From JACJYM01 sp965230495 (lineage in GTDB: Bacteria; Bacteroidota; Bacteroidia; Chitinophagales; Saprospiraceae), in assembly GCA_965230495.1 (NCBI GenBank), contig OZ246004.1, positions 2,790,001-2,854,000 on the forward strand: a stretch of 64,000 nucleotides of DNA, written 5' to 3'. Below the pieces are notes generated by a model. It was not told the origin of the DNA, ran no database searches, and saw only the letters and a program-made list of their open reading frames with translations. Both the position numbers and the translations under genes were made by a program. Shown one piece after another: positions 1 to 8,083 of this stretch. Position 1 is the stretch's first letter; each line of letters begins with the position of its first letter.

Positions 1-948
1 AGCGACAAAACCCATATAGGCATAATCGCTTGTAACGATATTTCGGATATCAAGAATAGCAAAATCCTCAAACACGAAAACACGCTAGCTTCAAAAGAGC
101 AAAGTATGATGAGGCTCATGTTACAACGCCAAGCTATGGTAAAGCCTGTTTTACTTGCATATGATCACGTAGAAGAAATAGACACTTTTAACAAAAAAAT
201 AATTGAAACGAAGGAACCTGTTTTCTCAGTTCATTTTGAAGAAACAGATGAAATCCATAAGGTTTGGAAAATAACAGATAAAAGTGAAATTGAAAAGGTG
301 ACCAATCTTTTTTCTGACCATGTTGACAAAGCCTATATTGCTGACGGACATCACCGTTGTTATACGACACTAAATATGTATAAAAACAAAGAGATGAGTG
401 ATAAAAAGGATACGCTCAGATCTTTACTGGTTATTTATTTTCCATTTGAAAATTTACAAATTTTCGACTTTAACAGGATCGTTAATTTGCCTAAGGACAT
501 TAGTTACCTTTCTTTCTTTGCGGGTATTTCCAAATATGGAAAGTTGAAAAAACTTGAGCATTCAAGAAGACCAAAAAAGAAGTTTGAAATTGTTCTCTTC
601 TTAAGAGGAGAATGGTTTGCCTTAAAATGGAAGAAAAAGGTGCTAGCATCCTTTAATCAACAAGAAATACTACTTGATGCCACCGTTTTGTACCAAACCA
701 TTATGAAAGAAGTCATAGGTATTAAGGATGTCAAAACGGACACAAGAATCAAGTATATAGCAGGAAACACGGACATTGAATCCGTTGCGGATACTATCTC
801 TGATAAAGATCATAAGGTGGCTTTCTTCCTATATCCGGTTCAATATCAAGAATTAAAATCCATAGCGAATTCAGGAAAAACAATGCCACCAAAAAGCACT
901 TGGTTCGAACCTCGCATCAAAAATGGAGTGCTCGTTAAAGAGATTTAA
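1..948 (+). CDS. DUF1015 family protein (5' end cut off by window)
   Basis: The frame is already open at base 1 and stays open to a TAA at 946-948, so the gene starts upstream of the window; about 315 residues are visible against roughly 400 for the family. Diagnostic DUF1015 signatures are present: a HENT element about 30 codons in, followed by an acidic KE segment, and an ADGHHR motif near visible residue 115. The protein looks cytoplasmic, with no signal peptide or membrane helix in the visible part. The family's biochemical role is not established and I do not assign one. In other Bacteroidota relatives it can lie near serine-biosynthesis genes (general knowledge); those genes would be outside this window. 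It converges on the next gene, whose stop shares the bases TTAA with its own. Confidence 0.85.
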   Translation, partial: SDKTHIGIIACNDISDIKNSKILKHENTLASKEQSMMRLMLQRQAMVKPVLLAYDHVEEIDTFNKKIIETKEPVFSVHFEETDEIHKVWKITDKSEIEKVTNLFSDHVDKAYIADGHHRCYTTLNMYKNKEMSDKKDTLRSLLVIYFPFENLQIFDFNRIVNLPKDISYLSFFAGISKYGKLKKLEHSRRPKKKFEIVLFLRGEWFALKWKKKVLASFNQQEILLDATVLYQTIMKEVIGIKDVKTDTRIKYIAGNTDIESVADTISDKDHKVAFFLYPVQYQELKSIANSGKTMPPKSTWFEPRIKNGVLVKEI

Positions 949-2084
949 TTGTATTTACCGTAAAATCTACTTACGATCTTTCCATTCAAAAACTCTTCAG
1001 AAGGTATTTCACTCTGTAATTTTAATCCTTTCCATCCCTTGGTCATCATCATATAAGCTATTTCGCAAAGTGGTGCAGCTGTGGTCGTTTGAATAGCTCT
1101 TAAGCTCTGATTACCAATTTTAGCCGGGTATATTTCGTAAGATCTTTCTTTTCTTCTCAACCTTCCCTTACTATCTTTTCCTTGCACAGAAGCATATACT
1201 ATGACCACATCATCCTCGACACTAGGTATATTTTCTAACATGATTTTCTCTAATACTTTGATTCTATTTTCACTTTCCGGAATCGTGGATAATGCTCCCT
1301 CGACCCATGCATAGTGACCAGGATATCTCAAAGTTTTGTAGTCCAAATCCTTTGCTTTTCCTTTAAAGGCATTCGGAAGGTCTGCCGCTCCTCCTGAAGT
1401 AAAATTGTCTTCGTACTCATCTCCATCTATTATAATGGTTTCACGACCTGATAAAGCCGGTACATTTATCTTTTCGAAATTTCTAACTATTTCCGCATCC
1501 TTCAAATACTCAGTAGCTACACCGATAGGACTCCATGTAAAAGCATAGAAATGAGGAGAAGGAGCATTTTTAGAGAGAGCTCCTACTTTCATACCAATTC
1601 GGTCTACCACTTCTACTTTATGTTGTTCAGTAAACTCTTTGTATAGCTGGCATGCCAAAACATTTATAAAACCAGGAGCTAGCCCTGTTTGAAGCACAAA
1701 GGCAGTATCTGCACCTTCGGCTATTTTCATTATTTCATTAGTCTCCGCCACATATTCCGTAAGGTTAGCATAATGACATTTATGCTCTAAAGCTAACCTC
1801 GCCATTCTTGGTGCCTGACTACCCGGTAGACAATCCAATATAATATCGCACTCTTCTAAAGCCTTGTCCAATTCGTCATTGCTATCTGTGGTTGGCATCA
1901 AAATAGTTTGTATGTTAATTTTTTTGTCCAAATTATCATTTACATAATTCACTGCACTATCTGATGATTCCTTCAGTATATCGCCAAAAACTAATTCTAC
2001 ATCAAAATTAGGTGTATCCCCTAAAATAAGTCCTGCTGCTCTTCCTATACCTCCACAACCTGCTATAAAGATTTTTGCTTCCAT
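945..2084 (-). CDS. Saccharopine dehydrogenase family NAD(P)-dependent oxidoreductase
   Basis: This 379-residue protein begins with a Rossmann dinucleotide-binding fold: after a short strand comes the loop GCGGIGR at residues 9-15, then acidic residues ending the second strand. The rest has the saccharopine dehydrogenase C-terminal layout, including a GLAPGF segment near residue 135 in the substrate-domain hinge. Members reduce or oxidise imino/amino-acid adducts in lysine or polyamine metabolism; the exact substrate cannot be read from sequence. The ATG at 2084 is the only sensible start because the nucleotide fold begins within five residues. No signal peptide, so cytoplasmic. It overlaps the convergent upstream gene by 4 bp (945-948) and has no same-strand neighbour, so it is probably monocistronic. 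Confidence 0.85.
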   Translation of the reverse strand: MEAKIFIAGCGGIGRAAGLILGDTPNFDVELVFGDILKESSDSAVNYVNDNLDKKINIQTILMPTTDSNDELDKALEECDIILDCLPGSQAPRMARLALEHKCHYANLTEYVAETNEIMKIAEGADTAFVLQTGLAPGFINVLACQLYKEFTEQHKVEVVDRIGMKVGALSKNAPSPHFYAFTWSPIGVATEYLKDAEIVRNFEKINVPALSGRETIIIDGDEYEDNFTSGGAADLPNAFKGKAKDLDYKTLRYPGHYAWVEGALSTIPESENRIKVLEKIMLENIPSVEDDVVIVYASVQGKDSKGRLRRKERSYEIYPAKIGNQSLRAIQTTTAAPLCEIAYMMMTKGWKGLKLQSEIPSEEFLNGKIVSRFYGKYN

Positions 2085-2438
2085 TTGTTCGTGTTTCTAT
2101 TTTTTAGTAATCACATCGGAACAAAACCCTCAATCGTTAATCGGTTATACTTTGATTTGATTAAAGGGTGTTCCATTTGTTGTTAGGATAAATTTTAAAG
2201 ATGACAAATGTATTCAAATACTCGAAATACTCCAACTAATTTTTATCCCATCACCTGATCAATATTTTTAATACTTAATGACTACCAAACTGACCGTATA
2301 ATTTGAACTTAACCAATCAAAATAATTTGGTGAACGAAAAAACATATTAAAATATTTTGTAATATGTAAATAGTTATTACCTTTACGATTCCAAAGAAAC
2401 TGTTTAAATTTTTTTGAACTAAAAACCGATTTAAATTA
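2085..2438. other. 354-bp divergent intergenic region
   Basis: This separates the saccharopine-dehydrogenase-family gene and ftsK, which diverge. It is very A+T rich. I see one good Bacteroidota promoter for ftsK at 2356-2385. I could not identify a convincing promoter for the leftward gene, and found no tRNA, hairpin terminator or open frame above about 15 codons. Confidence 0.6.
2356..2385 (+). promoter_or_regulatory. Candidate Bacteroidota promoter for ftsK
   Basis: A TTTG at 2356-2359 (-33 element) is followed after 18 nt by TACCTTTA at 2378-2385, matching the TAnnTTTG -7 consensus except in its last base. The predicted start of transcription would leave about 45 nt of leader before the ftsK ATG at 2439. 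The leader just before the ATG is A-rich without a Shine-Dalgarno site, as usual in this phylum. Confidence 0.45.
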
Positions 2439-4943
2439 ATGGGAGTCAAAAGAAAAGGCAAGTCCCGTAAGGCATCGTTATTGAAAAACGATGGTAGGTG
2501 GTCTAAAATTATAGCTTTTACATGTTTACTTCTAGCTTTGTATTTAGCTATTGCATTTTTGTCTTACTTGTATACATGGAGACAGGATCAGGACAAAGTT
2601 TTAGAATTTAGCCTAAGAGGACTATTTGAGGGTGGCGTAAGCGTCGAAAACTGGTTAGGTCGATTAGGGGCATATATTTCCAACATATTCTTTTATTGGG
2701 GATTTGGGTTGCCTTCCATTACAGTTGTTTTATTGTTATCCAAGTTAGGGATAGACATATTACGAAAAAAATCATTGGCATATTTTCCGAAAATGGCTGC
2801 TCAAGCTTTAGTCTTTATGGCCTTCTTTTCAATGGTTCTGGATTTTGTATTTAGATCATCTGATTTCACATGGGGAGGAGCATTTGGAGAAAGCACGACT
2901 ATATGGATGAGTAATTTTATAGGACAGATAGGATTATCTCTATTTATACTTTTTAGTATGACCACATTCGTCATATGGAAATTCAATCCTAACTTGAGCT
3001 TTATTACTGAAGGCTTTACACAATGGTCCGATAAAGCTCAAATACCAGTTCTTGATAAATTAATTCAAAAATTTAAATTCCAATCTATAGAAGAAGACAT
3101 TACACTAACTAAAGAAGAAACAGAAGCAACTTCTCATACTACTGAAAATCTATTTCAGCATCGCCAAGAAATACTAAAACCAAAAGGAACTGCTGTTGAA
3201 ACAAAAAGTGATGAAGAGTCCGGGGCGGTAGAAGATTTTGAAATCAGTACTCGCCCTGCTACAGAGCCTACTCCTGTCTTAAAAAGAGAAACCTCTAAGG
3301 AAGTACCTCAAGGTGATTTAGATATAGAAATACTGGATGGAGAAAGTGCGAAGGATGCAGAAGAAAAGTTTGACATGCTTTCCTCTATTGCAAAGGAAGA
3401 CAAGCCCGTTACAGAGGTTAGGGGCTCGGGGCCTTATGACCCAACACTTGACCTAAGTAGTTATCAGGCTCCTACACTGCCTCTGCTAATTGATTATGAA
3501 GATCAGAATACAGAGATAGATAGGGCCGAATTAGAAGCTAATAAGGATCAAATCATTGAAACCCTGCTTAATTATAAAATTGAGATTACCAAAATTAGAG
3601 CAACCATTGGTCCTACGGTAACCTTATATGAAATCGTACCTGCTCCCGGCGTAAAAATTAGTAAGATTAAAAATCTTGAAGATGATATTGCTCTTTCACT
3701 AGCAGCATTGGGAATTAGAATTATCGCCCCTATCCCAGGTAAAGGAACAATTGGAATTGAAGTTCCGAATAAAAATAAACAAATCGTTTCGCTAAAGGAA
3801 GTATTGAAATCTGATAAATTTCAAAACACTAAAATGGCCTTACCTATTGCTCTTGGTAAAACTATTAGTAATGAAGTTTTTGTTGCTGACTTAGCAAAAA
3901 TGCCTCACCTATTAGTGGCAGGAGCCACAGGTCAAGGAAAATCAGTGGGTATCAATACCATATTGATGTCATTGCTTTATAAAAAACATCCTTCCGAAGT
4001 GAAGTTGGTTTTGATTGATCCTAAAAAAGTAGAATTGTTTCCTTATTCCAATTTAGAGAAGCACTTCTTAGCCGTACTTCCAGATCAGGAAGAACCTATC
4101 ATTACAGAAACTTCTAAAGTGGTCAATACTTTGAACTCCTTGTGTGTTGAGATGGATGCGAGATATGACTTGCTTAAGGCGGCTAGAGCTAGAAATCTCA
4201 CGGAGTACAATCAAAAATTTAAAGCGAGGAAACTCAACCCTCTTGAAGGGCATAAGTTTTTACCTTATATAGTTTTGGTCATTGATGAATTTGCAGATCT
4301 GATGATGACTGCGGGAAAAGAAGTTGAATTACCTATCGCAAGGCTTGCTCAGTTGGCAAGGGCCATTGGAATTCACTTGATAATTGCAACACAAAGGCCT
4401 TCTGTAAATATCATTACAGGAATTATCAAAGCTAACTTCCCCGCGAGACTAGCTTTTAAGGTAACTTCTAAAATAGATTCACGAACTATTCTAGATGCAG
4501 GAGGAGCTGACCAATTAATAGGAAGAGGAGATATGTTATTAAGTGTTGGTAGTAATATAATCAGGCTACAGTGTGCATTTGTAGATACTCCCGAAGTTGA
4601 GTCCGTAATTGATCATATTGGAGATCAACAAGGATATCCCGAACCTTTCTACTTACCAGAATATAGTTCGGATGACGAAAATGGAGGCACAGGTACTTTA
4701 TCATGGTCCGACCTAGATGATAAATTTACCGAAGCTGCTCATATGATAGTTGCGAGTCAACATGGCTCCACTTCAAGTCTTCAAAGAAAATTACAATTAG
4801 GATATAATAGAGCTGGCCGTATTATGGACCAAATGGAACAACTAGGAATTGTCGGTCCCTCACAAGGCAGCAAACCAAGAGAAGTATTATTTCATAGTGC
4901 TGACGAATTAGATAATTTCTTAACGGCACTTAAGAATAGTTAA
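2439..4943 (+). CDS. ftsK: DNA translocase FtsK
   Basis: This 834-residue protein has the FtsK/SpoIIIE layout. Four hydrophobic helices lie within residues 20-190, followed by an acidic, low-complexity linker (about 215-330), then the alpha/beta motor. Walker A GATGQGKSVG is near residue 495 and Walker B LVIDEFAD near 613, followed by a conserved ATQRPSVNIITG element. The C-terminal winged-helix gamma domain (about 760-825) is present, so it should read chromosome-orienting DNA motifs. FtsK sits at the septum and pumps chromosome dimers and termini during division, partnering XerC/D. The length is normal for Bacteroidota, which have short linkers. The start is set by a basic N-terminus before the first helix and by the promoter upstream. 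It is monocistronic, ended by a strong terminator. Confidence 0.97.
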   Translation: MGVKRKGKSRKASLLKNDGRWSKIIAFTCLLLALYLAIAFLSYLYTWRQDQDKVLEFSLRGLFEGGVSVENWLGRLGAYISNIFFYWGFGLPSITVVLLLSKLGIDILRKKSLAYFPKMAAQALVFMAFFSMVLDFVFRSSDFTWGGAFGESTTIWMSNFIGQIGLSLFILFSMTTFVIWKFNPNLSFITEGFTQWSDKAQIPVLDKLIQKFKFQSIEEDITLTKEETEATSHTTENLFQHRQEILKPKGTAVETKSDEESGAVEDFEISTRPATEPTPVLKRETSKEVPQGDLDIEILDGESAKDAEEKFDMLSSIAKEDKPVTEVRGSGPYDPTLDLSSYQAPTLPLLIDYEDQNTEIDRAELEANKDQIIETLLNYKIEITKIRATIGPTVTLYEIVPAPGVKISKIKNLEDDIALSLAALGIRIIAPIPGKGTIGIEVPNKNKQIVSLKEVLKSDKFQNTKMALPIALGKTISNEVFVADLAKMPHLLVAGATGQGKSVGINTILMSLLYKKHPSEVKLVLIDPKKVELFPYSNLEKHFLAVLPDQEEPIITETSKVVNTLNSLCVEMDARYDLLKAARARNLTEYNQKFKARKLNPLEGHKFLPYIVLVIDEFADLMMTAGKEVELPIARLAQLARAIGIHLIIATQRPSVNIITGIIKANFPARLAFKVTSKIDSRTILDAGGADQLIGRGDMLLSVGSNIIRLQCAFVDTPEVESVIDHIGDQQGYPEPFYLPEYSSDDENGGTGTLSWSDLDDKFTEAAHMIVASQHGSTSSLQRKLQLGYNRAGRIMDQMEQLGIVGPSQGSKPREVLFHSADELDNFLTALKNS

Positions 4944-4972
4944 TACAACTAAAAACCGAGTATGATAATGGC

Positions 4973-5007
4973 ACCCCGTCACTGAAAAGTGATGGGGTCA
5001 TTTTTTT
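4973..5007 (+). terminator. Intrinsic terminator of ftsK
   Basis: An 11-bp stem (4973-4983 with 4988-4998, one G-T pair) closes on a GAAA tetraloop and is followed by CA and seven T's. It lies 29 nt after the ftsK stop. The T-tract runs into the stop codon of the convergent CotH gene (TAA on the minus strand at 5008-5006). Confidence 0.9.
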
Positions 5008-7156
5008 ATCGACCGATTACAATTTTATCCCTATGTAGCATCTTATCATCACTTAAATAATAAAGATAGTATACGCCAGATTTAATTTCAGGCAGATTAA
5101 TATGGTTCAAGTCCGATGGTTTACTTATATCCTTTCTTACTATTTCTCTTCCATGAATATTATAGACTACAACTGAACCAGGTTCAAATTGATCCATCCT
5201 AATAGAAAAAAAATCATGTATAGGATTTGGATTAATAAGAAAACCATTATTGTCATTTTCCAGGATATCGGATATAAACAAATCACAATCACCGGGCAAA
5301 TTATTATCTATCCAATTTAGTCTGGAAATCAGCCAATTTTTAAGGAAGTTAACCTCTCCCTGATAGGTATTACCAACAAAATTATTGGGCCATAAATAAA
5401 CACCAAGTACTGGCCATCTTTCAAAATTTCTTTCGACTGCTTCTCCTAAATACACTACTTGATTATTAATATAATTCAACAAACTATCGGTCCTAAACGG
5501 ACCTTCTCTAAGTTCTTCCCATCGACATTTTGTTAGATGTTGAACATTCTCTATTCCTATAATTTTACGGACCCAAAACGGATGCCAGCTACCACACTGC
5601 CAAAACTCATAGGCCCAGCCATCAGCACTGGGAGAACAGCTGAAGTCAAAATTTCCAAAACCCAAATTAAAGTCCCATAAAGGTCCCATGTGTAATTTAC
5701 CTCCTTTAGAGTCTTTATCCTTGTACATATAATAACTTAACTTATATGCATCAATGTGTTTCGTTATCTCGGTAACCAAAAAATAATCAACCCACGAATC
5801 TAAATCAATAAACTCACCATAAACATTTTCAAAATTAGATTCCCACATTGCTGATTCGAAAGAGTATATATATTCTTGGATATAGTTTTTCTGAGCTGGT
5901 GTAATTTCGTCTGATTGTGGCTCTACATAAGCATAAAACTTGTTATCGGGAAAAGTAGAATACCAACCAATATCAGGTATATTTTCGTCATTCCTATCTA
6001 TTTTAATAATATAGCCACCCGTAAGATCATCTCCACTATTTTCTTCCTTCCTCAACTTAGAAATATCCACTCTATTCTTATCCTGCTTGATTTTTTCTGT
6101 AAGAACATATACTCCTAAATATTCATCATTTATAAACAATTCACAGAACCTGGTTCGAGGAGAGTAGCCATTGGTCAAGGATCCCAAATGATACGCCAAT
6201 ACATTTCTAATTAAAGACTTGTCGGAATATGGTCCATGAAACACCCAGTCGTTCTCCTTAGGCATTCCGAGAAGCGTTATATTCTTGTTACTTCCATCAC
6301 TGTTTTGTGTTTCAAATCCGTATCCTTTTTTTTCAAAGAACAAAGACGATGTTCCTCTCAACTCTATAGAAATTCTGCCTTTATATTCATTATAAAAGTC
6401 TATCTCTGCATTTTCTCTATCCTCTCCATTATATATTATACCCATTTGGGCCTCAACCCGAGGTTCATTCACTATGGCTAGCCCATCTAAGGTCAATATC
6501 TTAATTATTGGTAATCTGGATTTAAAAAAGGTATCGCCAAACCATACCGGTGTAGGACGATAAAATATGGAATTGTCTCGTATCCCTACAGAAAGAAAAA
6601 AATTACTGCTTAAATCACTTGATTCTTTGGAATAATTATGAACTTCTATTGCCAAAATATTTTCTCCTTCGACTATAACATTTTCCAGTTTTGATTTCTC
6701 GATTATATAGACTTCCGGGTTTCCTCCTTGATACATCTGTGCCTCTTTAGGTTGCGATGCTGTATCATCATAATCAGGTCTTACCCCTTTGGTTCCAATA
6801 TTACTTCGAGCTATTTCCTCTCCATTAATATATGCAACGAAACTGTCATCATAATCGGCATGAAGAACAAAATTCACCAACATAGAGCTATCCTCGACTT
6901 CAAAGTTTTTTCTCATGTATAGAGAAATTGTCTCGTCAATAATGGTATTATCATCATTATCTCCGTATCCTATTCCTCCGACGGACTCCTCCCAATTATT
7001 ATCTGTAAAATCGTTATAAATCCAGTCATCAGAAACGTGATTGGTTTCGGCAGTATACTTCCATGTATCTGTGTTATATATCATTGTCTCCCAATGATGT
7101 GTATTTTGGCCCACACAAACATTATACAAAAACAGGAAGGTTAAAAACCGTATCAT
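5006..7156 (-). CDS. Secreted CotH-family protein with T9SS sorting domain
   Basis: This 716-residue protein starts with a short signal peptide (hydrophobic residues 3-14, cleavage likely after VCVGQ). Residues about 20-200 form a galactose-binding-like beta-sandwich. Residues 205-560 match the CotH kinase-like fold: RGTSS, a KSLIRNVLAYHLG helix, and a GVYVLTEKI strand followed by KIDRND. In spore CotH proteins this fold phosphorylates proteins; in secreted Bacteroidota versions the role is unproven. The last about 80 residues are a type A T9SS sorting domain (NPNP near the start of the domain, ending KIVIG), so it should be exported through the outer membrane. It lies in its own unit, convergent with ftsK. 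A decayed CotH-type gene lies at 34436-34798. Confidence 0.88.
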   Translation of the reverse strand: MIRFLTFLFLYNVCVGQNTHHWETMIYNTDTWKYTAETNHVSDDWIYNDFTDNNWEESVGGIGYGDNDDNTIIDETISLYMRKNFEVEDSSMLVNFVLHADYDDSFVAYINGEEIARSNIGTKGVRPDYDDTASQPKEAQMYQGGNPEVYIIEKSKLENVIVEGENILAIEVHNYSKESSDLSSNFFLSVGIRDNSIFYRPTPVWFGDTFFKSRLPIIKILTLDGLAIVNEPRVEAQMGIIYNGEDRENAEIDFYNEYKGRISIELRGTSSLFFEKKGYGFETQNSDGSNKNITLLGMPKENDWVFHGPYSDKSLIRNVLAYHLGSLTNGYSPRTRFCELFINDEYLGVYVLTEKIKQDKNRVDISKLRKEENSGDDLTGGYIIKIDRNDENIPDIGWYSTFPDNKFYAYVEPQSDEITPAQKNYIQEYIYSFESAMWESNFENVYGEFIDLDSWVDYFLVTEITKHIDAYKLSYYMYKDKDSKGGKLHMGPLWDFNLGFGNFDFSCSPSADGWAYEFWQCGSWHPFWVRKIIGIENVQHLTKCRWEELREGPFRTDSLLNYINNQVVYLGEAVERNFERWPVLGVYLWPNNFVGNTYQGEVNFLKNWLISRLNWIDNNLPGDCDLFISDILENDNNGFLINPNPIHDFFSIRMDQFEPGSVVVYNIHGREIVRKDISKPSDLNHINLPEIKSGVYYLYYLSDDKMLHRDKIVIGR

Positions 7157-7223
7157 CTCATATTTTGTACAATATACATTAATTTTAGAAAGTAATCTCT
7201 TAAGTCCACAAGTTCCAATAAAA

Positions 7224-7688
7224 CTACTGATTAGGAAATATTTCCTCTAAAGCTCGCTGGCGATACTCAAAAATTTCGTTTAACTTATTTCGAATAAAGA
7301 ACCTATTAGCTATAGCACCAAATATGCCGAATGGAGGTTGATAACTTACAATATCACTCATCAAAACCCCATCTTTAATCTCTTTAACATGGTGTTCATG
7401 ATGCCAAAGACTATAAGGTCCTACTCTCTGTTCGTCCACAAAAAATTTACCTTCCTCAATATGAGTAATCTCAGTTACCCAGGTTGTTTTAATTCCTAAT
7501 ATTGGACTTACCTTATAACTTATGATCATTCCTTCATACATTTTATCACTTAATAATTCCGAAGTAATATCGAAACCCATGTATTCCGGTGTGATTTTTT
7601 TTAAATTCTTTGGAGAAGAAACAAAATCCCAAATCTCGTCTAATGAGCCTTTGATTTTTTGTTCTTTACGAAGCTGATAGAATGCCAT
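7224..7688 (-). CDS. SRPBCC (START/polyketide cyclase-like) family protein
   Basis: This 154-residue soluble protein has the SRPBCC pattern: an N-terminal strand, then DEIWDFVSSPKNLKKITP, a classic START/Bet v1-like opening, followed by alternating beta-strands with WVTEI and a long C-terminal helix (RQRALEEIF). Such proteins have a hydrophobic cavity for a ligand, but nothing here identifies it. No signal peptide. It abuts the small gene upstream: that gene's stop ends at 7689, one base before this start at 7688, so the two are almost certainly co-transcribed and translationally coupled. The closest known type is the cell-division-inhibitor/SRPBCC group common in Bacteroidota, an assignment made from overall pattern only. 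Confidence 0.82.
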   Translation of the reverse strand: MAFYQLRKEQKIKGSLDEIWDFVSSPKNLKKITPEYMGFDITSELLSDKMYEGMIISYKVSPILGIKTTWVTEITHIEEGKFFVDEQRVGPYSLWHHEHHVKEIKDGVLMSDIVSYQPPFGIFGAIANRFFIRNKLNEIFEYRQRALEEIFPNQ

Positions 7689-7862
7689 TTAGTTATTCTT
7701 TTTTAACTCGTCTATTTCCTTTAAAACTTCATTGGCCTCTGCAAACTTCTCATCACTGGCTTTTCTGTTGGTAGTTGATAATCGATGAGATTCCTTCATT
7801 AGATTTTCATATTTCTTTTGAAGTCTAGACATCGAAGACTTTTTCTTAAATATTTCGAACAT
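7689..7862 (-). CDS. Small Lacal_2735-type protein (57 aa)
   Basis: An open frame of 57 codons runs from ATG at 7862 to TAA at 7689. The product begins MFEIFKKKSSMSRLQKKYEN and continues with an amphipathic, highly charged helix containing TNRKASDEKFAEAN and a C-terminal EIDELKKNN. This matches the small Lacal_2735 family that is widespread in Bacteroidota: an opening MFxIFKKK, then a coiled-coil-like segment and the NRKASDEK box. Function unknown. The direct abutment with the SRPBCC gene downstream, with no intergenic base, supports its reality as the first gene of a two-gene unit. Confidence rests on the recognisable family pattern and the tight spacing. Confidence 0.78.
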   Translation of the reverse strand: MFEIFKKKSSMSRLQKKYENLMKESHRLSTTNRKASDEKFAEANEVLKEIDELKKNN

Positions 7863-7963
7863 TATCTTTAAGTTGATTACGAATTAGTAATTATTCTCCC
7901 TCTATCAACAGCTTAAACCAATATATGTTTTATTAATCTAGTTCCCCATCATCAGATATGACA

Positions 7964-7987
7964 ATCAAAATGTGTTAATATTTTGAT
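7964..7987. repeat. Inverted repeat upstream of the phytate TonB receptor
   Basis: ATCAAAAT (7964-7971) and ATTTTGAT (7980-7987) form a perfect 8-bp inverted repeat with an 8-nt spacer, about 97-120 bp before the receptor's ATG. It could be a regulator site, but A+T-rich DNA produces such repeats by chance, so the role is inferred. Confidence 0.4.
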
Positions 7988-8031
7988 CACATGTAAATAT
8001 TTATTTCATAATACTCCGGTAACTATAGCTT

Positions 8032-8054
8032 GACAAAACCAATCTAGTTTTGTC
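8032..8054 (+). promoter_or_regulatory. Promoter -7 element inside an inverted repeat (TonB receptor/phytase unit)
   Basis: TAGTTTTG at 8045-8052 matches the Bacteroidota -7 consensus TAnnTTTG exactly, 31 nt before the receptor ATG. The element is embedded in a perfect 8-bp inverted repeat: GACAAAAC at 8032-8039 and GTTTTGTC at 8047-8054, spacer 7 nt. There is no TTG at the normal -33 distance; the nearest, at 8030-8032, is only 12 nt away. A -7 element covered by a palindrome and lacking a -33 box is what a regulated promoter would look like, but no regulator is identified. Confidence 0.5.
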
Positions 8055-8083
8055 TGATTATTACTTCCTTAAATGAAATAACT

